Shown piece after piece: positions 1-9,106 of a DNA stretch of 64,000 bases. Position 1 is the stretch's first letter. Every line of letters begins with the position of its first letter. Position numbers and translations under genes: made by a program. The notes below the pieces were generated by a model. The model worked only from the letters and a program-made list of their open reading frames with translations, searched no databases and had not been told where the DNA came from. Origin of the DNA: Gimesia sp. (GTDB taxonomy: Bacteria; Planctomycetota; Planctomycetia; Planctomycetales; Planctomycetaceae); the NCBI RefSeq assembly GCF_040219335.1, contig NZ_JAVJSQ010000004.1:124001-188000 (forward strand). Direction: 5' to 3'.

Positions 1-1005
1 CGCCTGCTGGGAATCTCAGAATCGGCCCGCCAGACAGAATACAAAGACGTGGGACTGTATAACCACGAGTGGGACAACCCCGAACGTCTGACCGAGATTG
101 GTACGCTCACCAAAGAAGATACCAAAGCCATCTCCGAAGGCCTGCTGGAAATGGAAGTCCCTGTGACGATCAATTCCCGCATCCGGGATTACGATCTGCT
201 CCAGATTATGGGGCCCGTCTTCCCACATGAAGTCGTCGGTTTCTCCGGTGGCAGTAAATATTTCTTCCCGGGAATCTCCGGTCCGGACCTGTTGAACTTC
301 TTCCACTGGCTGGGCGCCCTGATTACCAACGTGGGAATTATTGGCGTTAAACATACACCGGTACGCGAAGTCGTTAACCGTTCTGCAGCAATGATCCCTA
401 ACGAGAAACGCTGTATCACCTTCGTCGTCGCTCCGGACAGTTCGCTTTACGGCTTGTTTTATGGAACCCCGGAATCAGCCTGGGAATCGGCAGCCAACCT
501 CTCCGGTCAGATTCACATCAAACGGAAGCCGAAACCATTCAAACAGGTACTCTCCTGTGCTCCCCTGATGTACGATGAACTCTGGGTTGCCGGCAAATGT
601 ATGTACAAGCTGGAACCAGTAGTCGCTGATGGGGGTGAACTGATCATTTACGCCCCGCACATGAAGGAAATTTCGGTCACTCATGGCAAGCTGATTTCCG
701 AAGTTGGCTACCATGTCCGCGACTACTTCACCAAACAGTGGGACCAGTTTAAGGACTACCCCTGGGGCATCCTCGCCCATTCCACTCATGTGCGTGGTAC
801 AGGTACATTCAAAGATGGTATCGAACGACCCCGGGTCCAGGTAACTCTGGCTTCCCAGATTCCTCCGGAACTCTGTGAGAAAATCAATCTCGGATATCGT
901 GATCCCGATACGATCGATGTCGAATCGTTCGCAGACCGGGAAGACGAAGGCATCCTCCTGGTAAGGAAAGCAGGGGAGCACCTTTATCGTCTGGAAAATG
1001 AATAA
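1..1005 (+). CDS. LarA-like lactate racemase domain protein (DUF2088), 5' partial
   Basis: The reading frame is open from base 1, so the gene begins upstream and only the last 334 codons are seen. The protein matches the LarA/DUF2088 family from memory: a segment rich in glycine and histidine (FPHEVVGFSGGSKYFFPG) followed by long stretches typical of the C-terminal half of these enzymes. LarA proteins use a nickel-pincer nucleotide to racemise lactate or related 2-hydroxyacids in the cytoplasm. The planctomycete homologues are mostly of unknown substrate, so lactate itself is not supported. A weak 6-bp hairpin (1019-1033, arms TCAGCG/CGCTGA) follows the stop but has no T-run. The next gene lies 82 bases downstream on the same strand. 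Confidence 0.8.
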   Translation, partial: RLLGISESARQTEYKDVGLYNHEWDNPERLTEIGTLTKEDTKAISEGLLEMEVPVTINSRIRDYDLLQIMGPVFPHEVVGFSGGSKYFFPGISGPDLLNFFHWLGALITNVGIIGVKHTPVREVVNRSAAMIPNEKRCITFVVAPDSSLYGLFYGTPESAWESAANLSGQIHIKRKPKPFKQVLSCAPLMYDELWVAGKCMYKLEPVVADGGELIIYAPHMKEISVTHGKLISEVGYHVRDYFTKQWDQFKDYPWGILAHSTHVRGTGTFKDGIERPRVQVTLASQIPPELCEKINLGYRDPDTIDVESFADREDEGILLVRKAGEHLYRLENE

Positions 1006-1087
1006 TTCAACCAAAGTGTCAGCGACTCGCTGATCATTCAATATTGCTGATAACTTCTGACCAACCTCAGGAAACCATTTTCTTATC

Positions 1088-1894
1088 ATGACTATTCACT
1101 CAGAACAATTTGAACTGAAAGCCCGCCTGGAACTTGCTTTGACCGCCTCTGAAAAGGCCAGCGAGCTCATTCTCAAACACTATCAGTCCCCCGAACTGAA
1201 GGTAGATCGCAAGTCAGACAACTCACCGGTCACTATCGCCGACCGCGGGGCAGAGGAATTGTTGCGGGAAGAAATCACTTTGGCGTTCCCTGACGACAGC
1301 ATCATGGGTGAGGAATTACCGCCGGTCGAAGGTTCAAACGCATTCAAGTGGATTCTGGATCCGATTGACGGCACCAAACCGTTCACACAGGGCGTGCCCC
1401 TCTTCGGAACTCTGTTGGGCCTGGAAGAAAACGGTAAGCTCGTCATGGGTGTCTGCCGTTTCCCCGCCCTGGACGAAGTCGTCTATGCGATCAAAGGGGA
1501 TGGGGCCTGGTGGAAAATCCGTGATCAGGAACCACGTCGTGCCCGGGTTTCAGATAAGGCCCAACTCTCTGATGCCGTATTCTGTACTACCACCATGACC
1601 CGTTGGGAAACCATCGGTAAGCAGAAGGCGTATGAGAACCTCTGTCGCAATTCCTACCTCGCTCGAGGCTGGGGCGACTGCTATGGCCACATGCTGGTGG
1701 CCACTGGTCGTGCGGAAGTGATGGTGGATCCCGTCTTAAGCCCCTGGGATGCTGCTGCATTGCTGCCCATCCTGGAAGAAGCCGGCGGTCACTGGATTGA
1801 CTTTGACGGCAAGCCTTCAATTTATACAGGCAACGGAATGGCCGTCAACGACGGACTCAAAGACGAGGTCCTGCAGATTATTGCCCAGAATTAG
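1088..1894 (+). CDS. hisN: Inositol-monophosphatase family phosphatase, probably histidinol-phosphatase
   Basis: 268 residues, the usual length for the Mg-dependent inositol monophosphatase superfamily. The metal-binding signature is complete: DNSPVTIAD at residues 44-52, GEE at 74-76, DPIDGT at 91-96 and SPWDAAAL with Asp221 near the C-terminus. The DPIDGTKPF form and SPWDAAALLPILEEAGG closely resemble the monofunctional HisN histidinol-phosphatases (histidine pathway, cytoplasmic), rather than CysQ or SuhB, but the substrate is an inference from pattern only. No other his gene is in view. ATG start; the only purine-rich run upstream (AGGAAA) is about 14 bases away, so initiation may be weak. 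Confidence 0.82.
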   Translation: MTIHSEQFELKARLELALTASEKASELILKHYQSPELKVDRKSDNSPVTIADRGAEELLREEITLAFPDDSIMGEELPPVEGSNAFKWILDPIDGTKPFTQGVPLFGTLLGLEENGKLVMGVCRFPALDEVVYAIKGDGAWWKIRDQEPRRARVSDKAQLSDAVFCTTTMTRWETIGKQKAYENLCRNSYLARGWGDCYGHMLVATGRAEVMVDPVLSPWDAAALLPILEEAGGHWIDFDGKPSIYTGNGMAVNDGLKDEVLQIIAQN

Positions 1895-2023
1895 CCGATT
1901 TCCAGCTATAAAACAGGGTTTTGAAGTCGCATTGATTCCCGCTGCAGTTCTTTGCTAGGATCTCCTCAGGAAGGACTGATTCGATCCATTCAGGAACAGA
2001 AGGCAACTTCAGGGAAGAATTGC

Positions 2024-2746
2024 ATGGCCGGTTATACTGAGCACATCAGCGTCAGCGGGTTATTGGGAGTCGTTTACGGCTCCGTAGGTACCCTCTTATT
2101 GGGATTCACCCCGACTCAGGGTATTCTGGCAGGAGTACTGACCTGGGTGGGAGGTATGCTGCCAGACCTCGATTCTGAAACGGGACGGCCCATCAAGGAA
2201 CTGTTCAGCCTGACTGCCGCCGTCGCTTCCTTTATGGCCATGCGCTGCATGATTCGCAAAGGGGCAGATCCCGATGATGCGATCCTGATGGCGGTCGTGA
2301 CCTATGCGGGAGTTCGCTACGGCGGTTCCGCGATCCTCTCGAAATTCGCGGTACATCGGGGGATGTTTCACAGCATCCCCGCTCTGATCATCACCGGAGA
2401 AGCCGTCTTCCTCTCCTATATCAGTGATTCCTTCGCCGTAAAATTTCTGATGGCCGGTGGTATCTCACTGGGCTTCCTCTCCCACCTCGTTCTGGATGAG
2501 GTTTACAGTGTGGAACGCAAAGGGGTCACCATCCGCCTGAAAAAATCTGCAGGCAGTGCACTGAAATGGTTTGGTAATGGACTGTTTGGAAATGCGGTCG
2601 CCTATGCAATCCTGCTCACCATGACTTATATCACTCTGGTCGATTCAGGCGTGCTGATTCCCCCACCACAACATGCGAATCCGATCGAAAAATCAGAACC
2701 GCCAGTTCAGCAGGCATTGCCTTTTAAAACCACCGAGCGTCTTTAA
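2024..2746 (+). CDS. Membrane-bound metal-dependent hydrolase, YdjM/DUF457-like
   Basis: 240 residues. The family signature is seen: PDLDSE near residue 45 and HRGMFHS near residue 110, with a further H in SHLVLDE, which together would bind metal. Several hydrophobic segments make it an integral inner-membrane protein. Relatives are annotated as LexA-binding or metal-dependent hydrolases without a proven substrate. I chose the ATG at 2024 because AGGGA lies about 8 bases before it; the open frame extends to a TTG at 1952, but that would add 24 non-conserved residues and lacks a ribosome site. The C-terminal 30 residues are proline-rich and probably disordered. Confidence 0.75.
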   Translation: MAGYTEHISVSGLLGVVYGSVGTLLLGFTPTQGILAGVLTWVGGMLPDLDSETGRPIKELFSLTAAVASFMAMRCMIRKGADPDDAILMAVVTYAGVRYGGSAILSKFAVHRGMFHSIPALIITGEAVFLSYISDSFAVKFLMAGGISLGFLSHLVLDEVYSVERKGVTIRLKKSAGSALKWFGNGLFGNAVAYAILLTMTYITLVDSGVLIPPPQHANPIEKSEPPVQQALPFKTTERL

Positions 2747-2793
2747 ATCCCTGTATCCTGACCGCTGGGATGGTATCCCCTTCTCGGGTCCTT

Positions 2794-2799
2794 TATAAT
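2794..2799 (+). promoter_or_regulatory. Possible -10 box upstream of nitrilase-family gene
   Basis: A perfect TATAAT stands 63 bases before the ATG at 2862. The hexamer 17 bases further upstream (TGGTAT at 2771-2776) is a poor -35 box, so this is a half-supported promoter only. Confidence 0.3.
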
Positions 2800-2861
2800 C
2801 GCATGGGTAAAAAACTCAGCGAGACCAGGACTAGCTCAATCTAGAGCAGGGGAGCAGCAAA

Positions 2862-3710
2862 ATGATTATAGCCGGCGTCCAGATGGATATCGCCCTGATG
2901 GAGAAAACGGATAATCTCCATCGAATTATCGCAAAGATGCACGAAACGGCTTCCGAGGGAGCGGAACTGGCTGTATTCCCCGAATGTGCACTGACTGGTT
3001 ACTGCTTTGACAGCCTGCAGGAAGCAGTGCCACTGGCTGAAACGATTCCAGGGCCCACAACAAAAACAATACAGCAGGTCTGCCGTGAGTTGAAACTAAC
3101 TGTTGTGATCGGAATGCTGGAACAGGCATCACATGGGGTCTATAACTCGGCAGTTATAATTACGCGAGAAGGCGTGCTGGGCAAATATCGAAAAATCCAT
3201 TTGCCTTATCTCGGTGTCGACCGCTTCGCGACGCCTGGCGACCGGGGATTCGAGGTCTTCGAACACCCATCCGCACGCATTGGTGTGAATATCTGCTACG
3301 ATAGTGCGTTTCCGGAGTCATCACGTGTCATGACACTCCAGCAGGCTGATCTGATCATCCTGCCGACAAACTGGCCCACCGGAGCAGACTGCGTGGCCGA
3401 GCATGCCATCAACACACGGGCCATGGAAAACGGGATCTTCTATTGCGCCATCAACCGGGTCGGTGAAGAGCGGGGCTTTCAGTTCATCGGCAAGAGCCGC
3501 ATCTGCGGCCCCGCCGGAGAAACATTGGCCACTTCAAACGGTAGAGATGAAGAAATTCTATATGCCACTTTCGATCCGCAGCATGCCCGTAACAAACGCG
3601 TTGACCGGGTCCCGGATAAACACGTGATTGATCGCCTGGCGGATCGTCGTCCTGAAATGTACGGTCTGATCGTCGAGCCCCACGGATTAAAACCTCCCCA
3701 TCGTGGTTGA
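2862..3710 (+). CDS. Carbon-nitrogen hydrolase (nitrilase superfamily)
   Basis: 282 residues with the full catalytic set of the superfamily: Glu41 in FPECALTGY, Lys111 in YRKIHLPY and Cys145 in NICYDSAFPE. These enzymes hydrolyse amide or nitrile bonds through a Cys thioester. The YRKIHLPY and GVNICYD patterns fit the amidase/carbamoylase branch rather than true nitrilases or the membrane-linked Lnt, and no membrane segments are present, so it should be cytoplasmic. A strong ribosome site (GGGGAG, about 9 bases before ATG) supports the start. Substrate unknown. It stands alone between a membrane hydrolase gene and the glycan block. Confidence 0.85.
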   Translation: MIIAGVQMDIALMEKTDNLHRIIAKMHETASEGAELAVFPECALTGYCFDSLQEAVPLAETIPGPTTKTIQQVCRELKLTVVIGMLEQASHGVYNSAVIITREGVLGKYRKIHLPYLGVDRFATPGDRGFEVFEHPSARIGVNICYDSAFPESSRVMTLQQADLIILPTNWPTGADCVAEHAINTRAMENGIFYCAINRVGEERGFQFIGKSRICGPAGETLATSNGRDEEILYATFDPQHARNKRVDRVPDKHVIDRLADRRPEMYGLIVEPHGLKPPHRG

Positions 3711-3965
3711 TCTGCCGACATAATGAGCCCATAGGCATACCAGACGACCGGTCAGTTTGGCATGCACAATGCTATATGTTCTCCAACTGGCAGCATTCCC
3801 GCTTCCTTTCCCTGGATACGTATCGGGAATAGCACAGGCTGACATTCACGCAACAGCATTTGTTCATATACACTTACAGAAACAAATGGAGCGTTTCAGT
3901 CTCTTTACAAACCAGCTCGTCATGTAAATGCGAGTCAACGAATCAGTGATGCTGAAAAGAAACAC

Positions 3966-6380
3966 ATGAAGTCCAGACTGTTTCAAAATGTGATCGCGGC
4001 GCTGATTCTGTTAATCGTTTCAGGAGTCTGTTTTCAGGTACTCGTGAGTCACCCGGCAGATGTTCTGGTTGGTATCCAGAACCAGGGATATAACGACACG
4101 ACCAACGCGTTCATCGGCTTCAAGGACTATCAGCGCGAGTGCCTGGAGCAATACAATCAGTTTCCTTTCTGGAATCCTTGGTCGCTGCTGGGGATGCCCT
4201 GGCTGGGAAACCCACAGGCATCCCTGTTCTACCCGGTCAACTGGATTTTCTTTTTTTTCAATGCAGCTACGACCATCAGTTGGGTACTGGTTCTACATCA
4301 CTGGTGGGCCGGTTGGGGTGCATATCTGCTCGGCAGAAAATACCGTCTGAATTTCTTCAGTGCGCTGCTTTCAGGAATTATTTTCCTGGCAGCTCCTTAC
4401 TATGTTGCCAAAACGGGTGAAGGGCACTTCACGTCTGTCACACAAATCACCTGGTTCCCCTGGATCTTATACGCGTACGAACTCCTGCGCACAGGAAGTA
4501 AAAAAGCGGTTCCCTTCCTGGTCATTGTAATCTCACTCGCTTTTTTCTGCGGCCATGTCCAGGAGCTCTACTATCTGCTGCTGTTCCTCACAGCTGCGAT
4601 TGTCTTTGAATCTATCCTCGAACTCTTTATCAAAAAGCGGCCAATTGAAAACGAGCAGGGGGCCGTAACCGAACTTGCAGAAACAGGGAGACCAGGTCTC
4701 TGGATTAAAGGCTGGCTGACAGCAGGTCTGTTAACAGCAGGGCTTGTCGCCATTGATCTGATTCCGGTGTTCATTTATACGAAACAGGCAGTCCGCTCCA
4801 GCGGAATTGACCTGGCCAGCCTCAGCGCAGGTAGCCTGAATGCAGCCAGCCTGCTGCAAATGATTGACCCGTTCGTCTGGGGAAAACCGGACCAGTATAG
4901 CGGCCCCGGAACATTTTATTGGGAAGCGATCTGCTCGTTTGGGTGCCTGCCTCTGCTGCTGGCTATTGCGGGAGTTTTTAGTTCCTTTCAACAACGAATT
5001 GTGATCCGGCTGACACTGATTGGACTGATCGCCTTTCTGCTGGCGTTCGGTCCCGAACTTCCATTTTATAAGTTGTTTTATCAACTGATTCCCGGGGCAT
5101 CGATGTTTCGAATCCCTGGTCGTCAGCTATGGATCTGCACTCTGGTCGTCGCAATGCTGGCCGGGTTTGGATGTCAGTCGATTTCGCTGTTGTACCAGAA
5201 TTCAAAACGTCGAGTGATGCGACTGCTCGCGGGAACTGTTGTAGTTGTAGTACTTCCCGCCCTGAGCTATCTGGTATATCAGTCCGCAGGGAGCCTCAAA
5301 GTCAGTCTGGCTCCAGACAAGATGTTCAACATCCAGGCAGGCTACCTGCTGACAGCCCTGCTAGGCATCTCTATTGCGGTTTTTCTCACCAGCCTCTCAC
5401 GAAAAGCCGCTATCGGAGGACTCGTGATCCTCTGTCTGATCTGTACCGGAGAACTCTCAGTCTATTCAAACCAAATCCTGTGCACCATCCCCCAATCATC
5501 CATCCGGGGAGAGACAGAAATCGTCCAATTCCTGAAGAACAACCTGGGTGAACACCGTGTCCTGGCTGACCAGCACCTGCTGAGTGATCGTGAAGCCTGG
5601 AAAAATCAACTCTTAAAAGTTCAAGGTTACGAACCAGTGCCCCTCGTACGACTCGGGCTCCTGGCTGCCGCCACGTTCAATCAACCCAATGCAGCAACAG
5701 TGATGGCAGGATTCGACTCGCCGCAACTTGAAAAAGCGGAACCACAGCTACTTGACCTGATGAGTATCAAATATGCCGTATTGAGAACCAGCGATCCCAT
5801 AAAGCTGGAAGGTTGGAAGACGGTTTTACAGGGTCAGGTGCCTGCGGAATACACACTCAGGGGATCAAAGCCTCGCCAGATTCCATTCCAGATTATCGAA
5901 AACCAAAACCCGCTTCCCCGCGCTTACCTGGTGGGACAAACCCGTGCTCTTCAGGACGAGGAGTCCAGTAAGAAAATTGTAGCAGCCATTTCGAAAGTAA
6001 AACCACGTGATGAAGTTTTACTGAGACAGGATGTCCTCCCCAAGGGAGAGAGACAGGCATTTCAACCGGCTACCATCCTGGAAAACAGCCCCAATTTTCT
6101 GAGTCTTCAAGCGGATCTTGACGCGCCAGGCTACCTGGTCCTGGCCGACATATATTACCCCGGTTGGACTGCCAGTCTGAGTCAGCAGGAACTACCAGTC
6201 CTGCCCGCAGATTTCTCTTTGAGAGCGATTCCCTTGCCACCTGGTCAGCATCAGGTTCAACTGAGCTTCGTTCCGCCCGGCTTTCAGATTGGGCGTGTTA
6301 TTTCTCTAACCGCCCTGGCAATATTATGCATTCTGCTGGTGAAAGCATTCCGTTCAGACTCTAAACCACAAGCCGAATAA
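3966..6380 (+). CDS. YfhO-like polytopic membrane protein
   Basis: 804 residues. An N-terminal hydrophobic helix is followed by a loop containing FIGFKDYQRE, then about a dozen hydrophobic segments up to residue 490, a soluble part of about 270 residues, and a last membrane helix before a basic tail. The layout and the C-terminal YYPGWTASL motif match bacterial YfhO proteins, GT-C-like membrane proteins linked to glycosylation of teichoic or other surface polymers. The loop near residue 40 would carry the acidic residues expected of a GT-C fold. The gene is convergent with the next membrane protein gene (23-base gap). Substrate and linkage cannot be read from sequence. Confidence 0.75.
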   Translation: MKSRLFQNVIAALILLIVSGVCFQVLVSHPADVLVGIQNQGYNDTTNAFIGFKDYQRECLEQYNQFPFWNPWSLLGMPWLGNPQASLFYPVNWIFFFFNAATTISWVLVLHHWWAGWGAYLLGRKYRLNFFSALLSGIIFLAAPYYVAKTGEGHFTSVTQITWFPWILYAYELLRTGSKKAVPFLVIVISLAFFCGHVQELYYLLLFLTAAIVFESILELFIKKRPIENEQGAVTELAETGRPGLWIKGWLTAGLLTAGLVAIDLIPVFIYTKQAVRSSGIDLASLSAGSLNAASLLQMIDPFVWGKPDQYSGPGTFYWEAICSFGCLPLLLAIAGVFSSFQQRIVIRLTLIGLIAFLLAFGPELPFYKLFYQLIPGASMFRIPGRQLWICTLVVAMLAGFGCQSISLLYQNSKRRVMRLLAGTVVVVVLPALSYLVYQSAGSLKVSLAPDKMFNIQAGYLLTALLGISIAVFLTSLSRKAAIGGLVILCLICTGELSVYSNQILCTIPQSSIRGETEIVQFLKNNLGEHRVLADQHLLSDREAWKNQLLKVQGYEPVPLVRLGLLAAATFNQPNAATVMAGFDSPQLEKAEPQLLDLMSIKYAVLRTSDPIKLEGWKTVLQGQVPAEYTLRGSKPRQIPFQIIENQNPLPRAYLVGQTRALQDEESSKKIVAAISKVKPRDEVLLRQDVLPKGERQAFQPATILENSPNFLSLQADLDAPGYLVLADIYYPGWTASLSQQELPVLPADFSLRAIPLPPGQHQVQLSFVPPGFQIGRVISLTALAILCILLVKAFRSDSKPQAE

Positions 6381-6403
6381 TATTTGAGACAGACAAGTAT
6401 CAA

Positions 6404-8191
6404 TCAATCATTCTTTCGAGCATTGTTTTCTGAAGTATTCTCTTTTTGTCGCTGCAGGAATTTTTGTACGTCCGTTTCGGTCGGTACAAAACCCCCGCCG
6501 ATGAATTTCCCCAGCGGACGTTCTACCCGATGTACCAGATAGCGTCCCGAACGAAATACGACCGGCTGAGACCAGGGATAGGCTCCCTTAAGACTGACGG
6601 GGTACTGAGGCGGCACGTTCTTTCCTGGACTTTCTGCAGGTGCGAGTGCTGTTTCTCTGTTAAACCCGCTCTCGATCAGATCAGTCACGATGAATTTCTG
6701 TGGGCTGTCTTGAATCGCCTGGTGAAGATCACCGCGGTGCTTGCGACAGAAGACCAGTACCGAATCGAAAAAGCCAAAGCGGGTCGCTGGCTGCAACTCT
6801 AATTCCGGATAGAGATAAATTAAAGTGCTGTTGTAACAATGCAGCTCGCGGTCTTTGAGCTGCTGCTCCGCCAGAAACTCACGGACGGCAGCGAGATCTT
6901 CCCAGTCGACCTGGACCAGTAATGCCAGCTTAGCCTTTAATTCTGCATCGCTGGATTGCAGCAGACAGGTCTTCCACAAGCGGGCGCGATCAGGCTTAAA
7001 CGCAGGAAAAGTGAGTACCACCAGCAGCAGAAACAGGGCCATTCCTGATTTCCAGCCCCAACCTAAAGCATGTCGACTGTAACGACTGCCCAGATAGCCG
7101 CCGATCACTGTGATCGCCAGCAGATGAGCAGGGGGATGGACATAATCAAACAGATGCTGAAATGCCATCGACTGAAACAACCAACCCAGGTACATCAGGG
7201 CCAGTAGACTTTCATCTCTTGAAGCAGGACTGGAGACGTCTTCTGATTCAGACTTGCGACGTGCTTTCCAGCCGTCTTTCAACATGATCAGCGCCAGAGG
7301 AATTGCTATCAGGTTCAGCAGAAACCAGGGATAGAATCGATACAGAAACTGGGCAAACCGCATAAATATCCAGCCAGATTTTCGTGCGGCTACGTATTCC
7401 GGGTTCCACTCCAGAAACGTCTCCAGAAACCAGGGCCATGCCCCCGTCTGCCATAACCAGGCAATGCCGGCTGCTCCCATAAACAGTCCCCCTGACAATA
7501 ATCCTGTCAGGTCAAGTAGAGAACGCCGCCACTGTCCCAGCAGCCAGACGGACCCCAGCCAGACGCATAACGCGGGAACTGCGACAAAAGGTTTGATCCA
7601 GAATGCAGTTGCCCAGAGCAAGCCTTCCAGAAATGCCCAGCCCCAGATCGAAGCAACCCTGATTTGCTTATCTGCGAACAGGCGATCGAGCTGTTTTCGC
7701 CTCATCCAGAGTGCTCCCAGTGATGGAAGCAGAATGATGGTATCTCGCTGGAAGTGACACCACTCTGAGAGAGAAAAATAAAAGGCATAGAGTGCGATGG
7801 CGATCCATAGCATACCAGTAATCGAGAGTTGACTTCTTCGACTCCAGAAGGCCAACAGGGCCACCGATCCGGTAAAAAACAGCAGATCGACACACCGCAG
7901 AGCATCAGAACTCATGCCGATGATCGGTCGAATCAGCATGTGCAACCAGACAATGCCCGGCAGATTGGTCTCGAACATGTCCTGATACAGAGTCCCCCCG
8001 TTCAGCACCGTCTCAGCCTGCACATCGTAAAGCACAACATCAGTTGCCAGCGGCATTCTGATAAACAGGGGCACACACAGAATGACCAGAAATAACAAAA
8101 TTATACTGGCAAACCAGGCCCCCAGGGAAAACTGTCTGTCTGGCAGGTCAATCACCCAAAAACTCCACATATTTACAGTATTTTTATGCAA
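6404..8191 (-). CDS. Polytopic membrane protein, GT-C glycosyltransferase-like
   Basis: 595 residues with about ten hydrophobic segments between residues 20 and 400 and a soluble C-terminal part. Residues 55-75 (VVLYDVQAETVLNGGTLYQD, then MFETNLPG) look like the first periplasmic loop of GT-C enzymes such as ArnT or PMT, where acidic residues bind lipid-linked sugar donors. Planctomycetes carry many such proteins of unknown specificity. The last 30 residues are strongly charged. It is divergent from the methyltransferase gene across an AT-rich 183-base spacer. Confident as a membrane protein, moderate as a glycosyltransferase. Confidence 0.6.
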   Translation of the reverse strand: MHKNTVNMWSFWVIDLPDRQFSLGAWFASIILLFLVILCVPLFIRMPLATDVVLYDVQAETVLNGGTLYQDMFETNLPGIVWLHMLIRPIIGMSSDALRCVDLLFFTGSVALLAFWSRRSQLSITGMLWIAIALYAFYFSLSEWCHFQRDTIILLPSLGALWMRRKQLDRLFADKQIRVASIWGWAFLEGLLWATAFWIKPFVAVPALCVWLGSVWLLGQWRRSLLDLTGLLSGGLFMGAAGIAWLWQTGAWPWFLETFLEWNPEYVAARKSGWIFMRFAQFLYRFYPWFLLNLIAIPLALIMLKDGWKARRKSESEDVSSPASRDESLLALMYLGWLFQSMAFQHLFDYVHPPAHLLAITVIGGYLGSRYSRHALGWGWKSGMALFLLLVVLTFPAFKPDRARLWKTCLLQSSDAELKAKLALLVQVDWEDLAAVREFLAEQQLKDRELHCYNSTLIYLYPELELQPATRFGFFDSVLVFCRKHRGDLHQAIQDSPQKFIVTDLIESGFNRETALAPAESPGKNVPPQYPVSLKGAYPWSQPVVFRSGRYLVHRVERPLGKFIGGGFVPTETDVQKFLQRQKENTSENNARKND

Positions 8192-8374
8192 TCACACTTC
8201 ACCAACCAACACTATAGACATCATAAGCACTATAGTTAAAATATATATTTTGTATCCAATACAAAAAACAGACATTTCATATGGTAACTGTCTAGTTCTA
8301 CTGATTACCCTGACTTGGCTCAGAGTCATCTGAACTCATGACATCAACGTAATTTCTTATTGAGGTCTGATCAC
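8192..8374. promoter_or_regulatory. AT-rich divergent intergenic region with direct and inverted repeats
   Basis: This spacer must hold promoters for both the minus-strand membrane protein and the plus-strand methyltransferase. It is visibly richer in AT than its neighbours. Two copies of CACTATAG (8210-8217 and 8228-8235) are spaced 18 bases apart start to start, and 13 bases on there is an 8-bp palindrome with arms TTTTGTAT (8248-8255) and ATACAAAA (8259-8266). These could be regulator sites; that is inference. Confidence 0.4.
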
Positions 8375-9106
8375 GTGGACCCGGCACATCTGACTGAATT
8401 AATTGAACTTGAGGACAATTACTGGTGGCATGTTTCCAAACGGAAACTGGTTACCGAGATCCTGACCAGAGAGTTCCCCGCCCCCGGACTGCTGATAGAG
8501 GGGGGGATCGGTTCAGCACGAAATCTCCTTGAATTCAGTCGCATGGGATATGATGTCACAGGTTTCGACCTCATGGAAGCAGCAGTGGAATATGGTCGAT
8601 CCCGTGGACTGGATCAGTTGCACGTCCATGAACTGAGCCAACCCTGGCCCGTTGATCCAGGATCAGCGAAAGCCGTTCTCTTACTGGATGTCATGGAGCA
8701 TGTAGAAGACCCGGTGCAACTCCTCAACAATGCAGCCGAGACACTGGAACCAGGCGGAGGCATCATCATTACCGTTCCTGCATACCCCTGGCTCTACTCC
8801 GACTGGGATCGCAAATTAGGGCACTTCTGTCGCTATACAAAATCCCGGTTCCGCGAGAATGCAAAGCAGGCTGGATTAAAAGTGAAATGGGTGACTCACT
8901 GGAACTCCTTTACACTCGCTCCCGCGATTTTGGCTCGTGGCAAAGACCGACTGTTGAATAAAAGAGATGACTCGCCCCCCCGATTTAACCGTGTTTCCCG
9001 CTTTACGAATTCCTGTCTCATGTCCTGTGCGAGGCTTGAACGCACCCTGATTCATTCGACAGGTGTTCCCTTTGGGTTGTCCCTGGTAGGAGTTCTGATC
9101 AAATGA
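8375..9106 (+). CDS. Class I SAM-dependent methyltransferase
   Basis: 243 residues. Motif I appears as IEGGIGSARN (41-50), the acidic loop as FDLMEAAVEYGRSRG, and the post-I strand as LLLDVMEHVEDP near residue 100, the usual order of a Rossmann methyltransferase. The N-terminal ELEDNYWWHV segment is common in methyltransferases encoded beside polyprenyl-phosphate sugar transferases. I chose GTG at 8375 because TTGAGG lies about 9 bases upstream; a TTG at 8360 would overlap that site. The stop overlaps the next start as ATGA (9103-9106), so translation is coupled to the glycosyltransferase. Likely modifies a glycan or lipid-linked sugar intermediate; substrate unknown. Confidence 0.85.
   Translation: MDPAHLTELIELEDNYWWHVSKRKLVTEILTREFPAPGLLIEGGIGSARNLLEFSRMGYDVTGFDLMEAAVEYGRSRGLDQLHVHELSQPWPVDPGSAKAVLLLDVMEHVEDPVQLLNNAAETLEPGGGIIITVPAYPWLYSDWDRKLGHFCRYTKSRFRENAKQAGLKVKWVTHWNSFTLAPAILARGKDRLLNKRDDSPPRFNRVSRFTNSCLMSCARLERTLIHSTGVPFGLSLVGVLIK

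Noticed and set aside
475..1089. 204-codon frame antisense to the LarA-like gene
   Set aside because: The plus-strand frame matches a known family; this frame does not.
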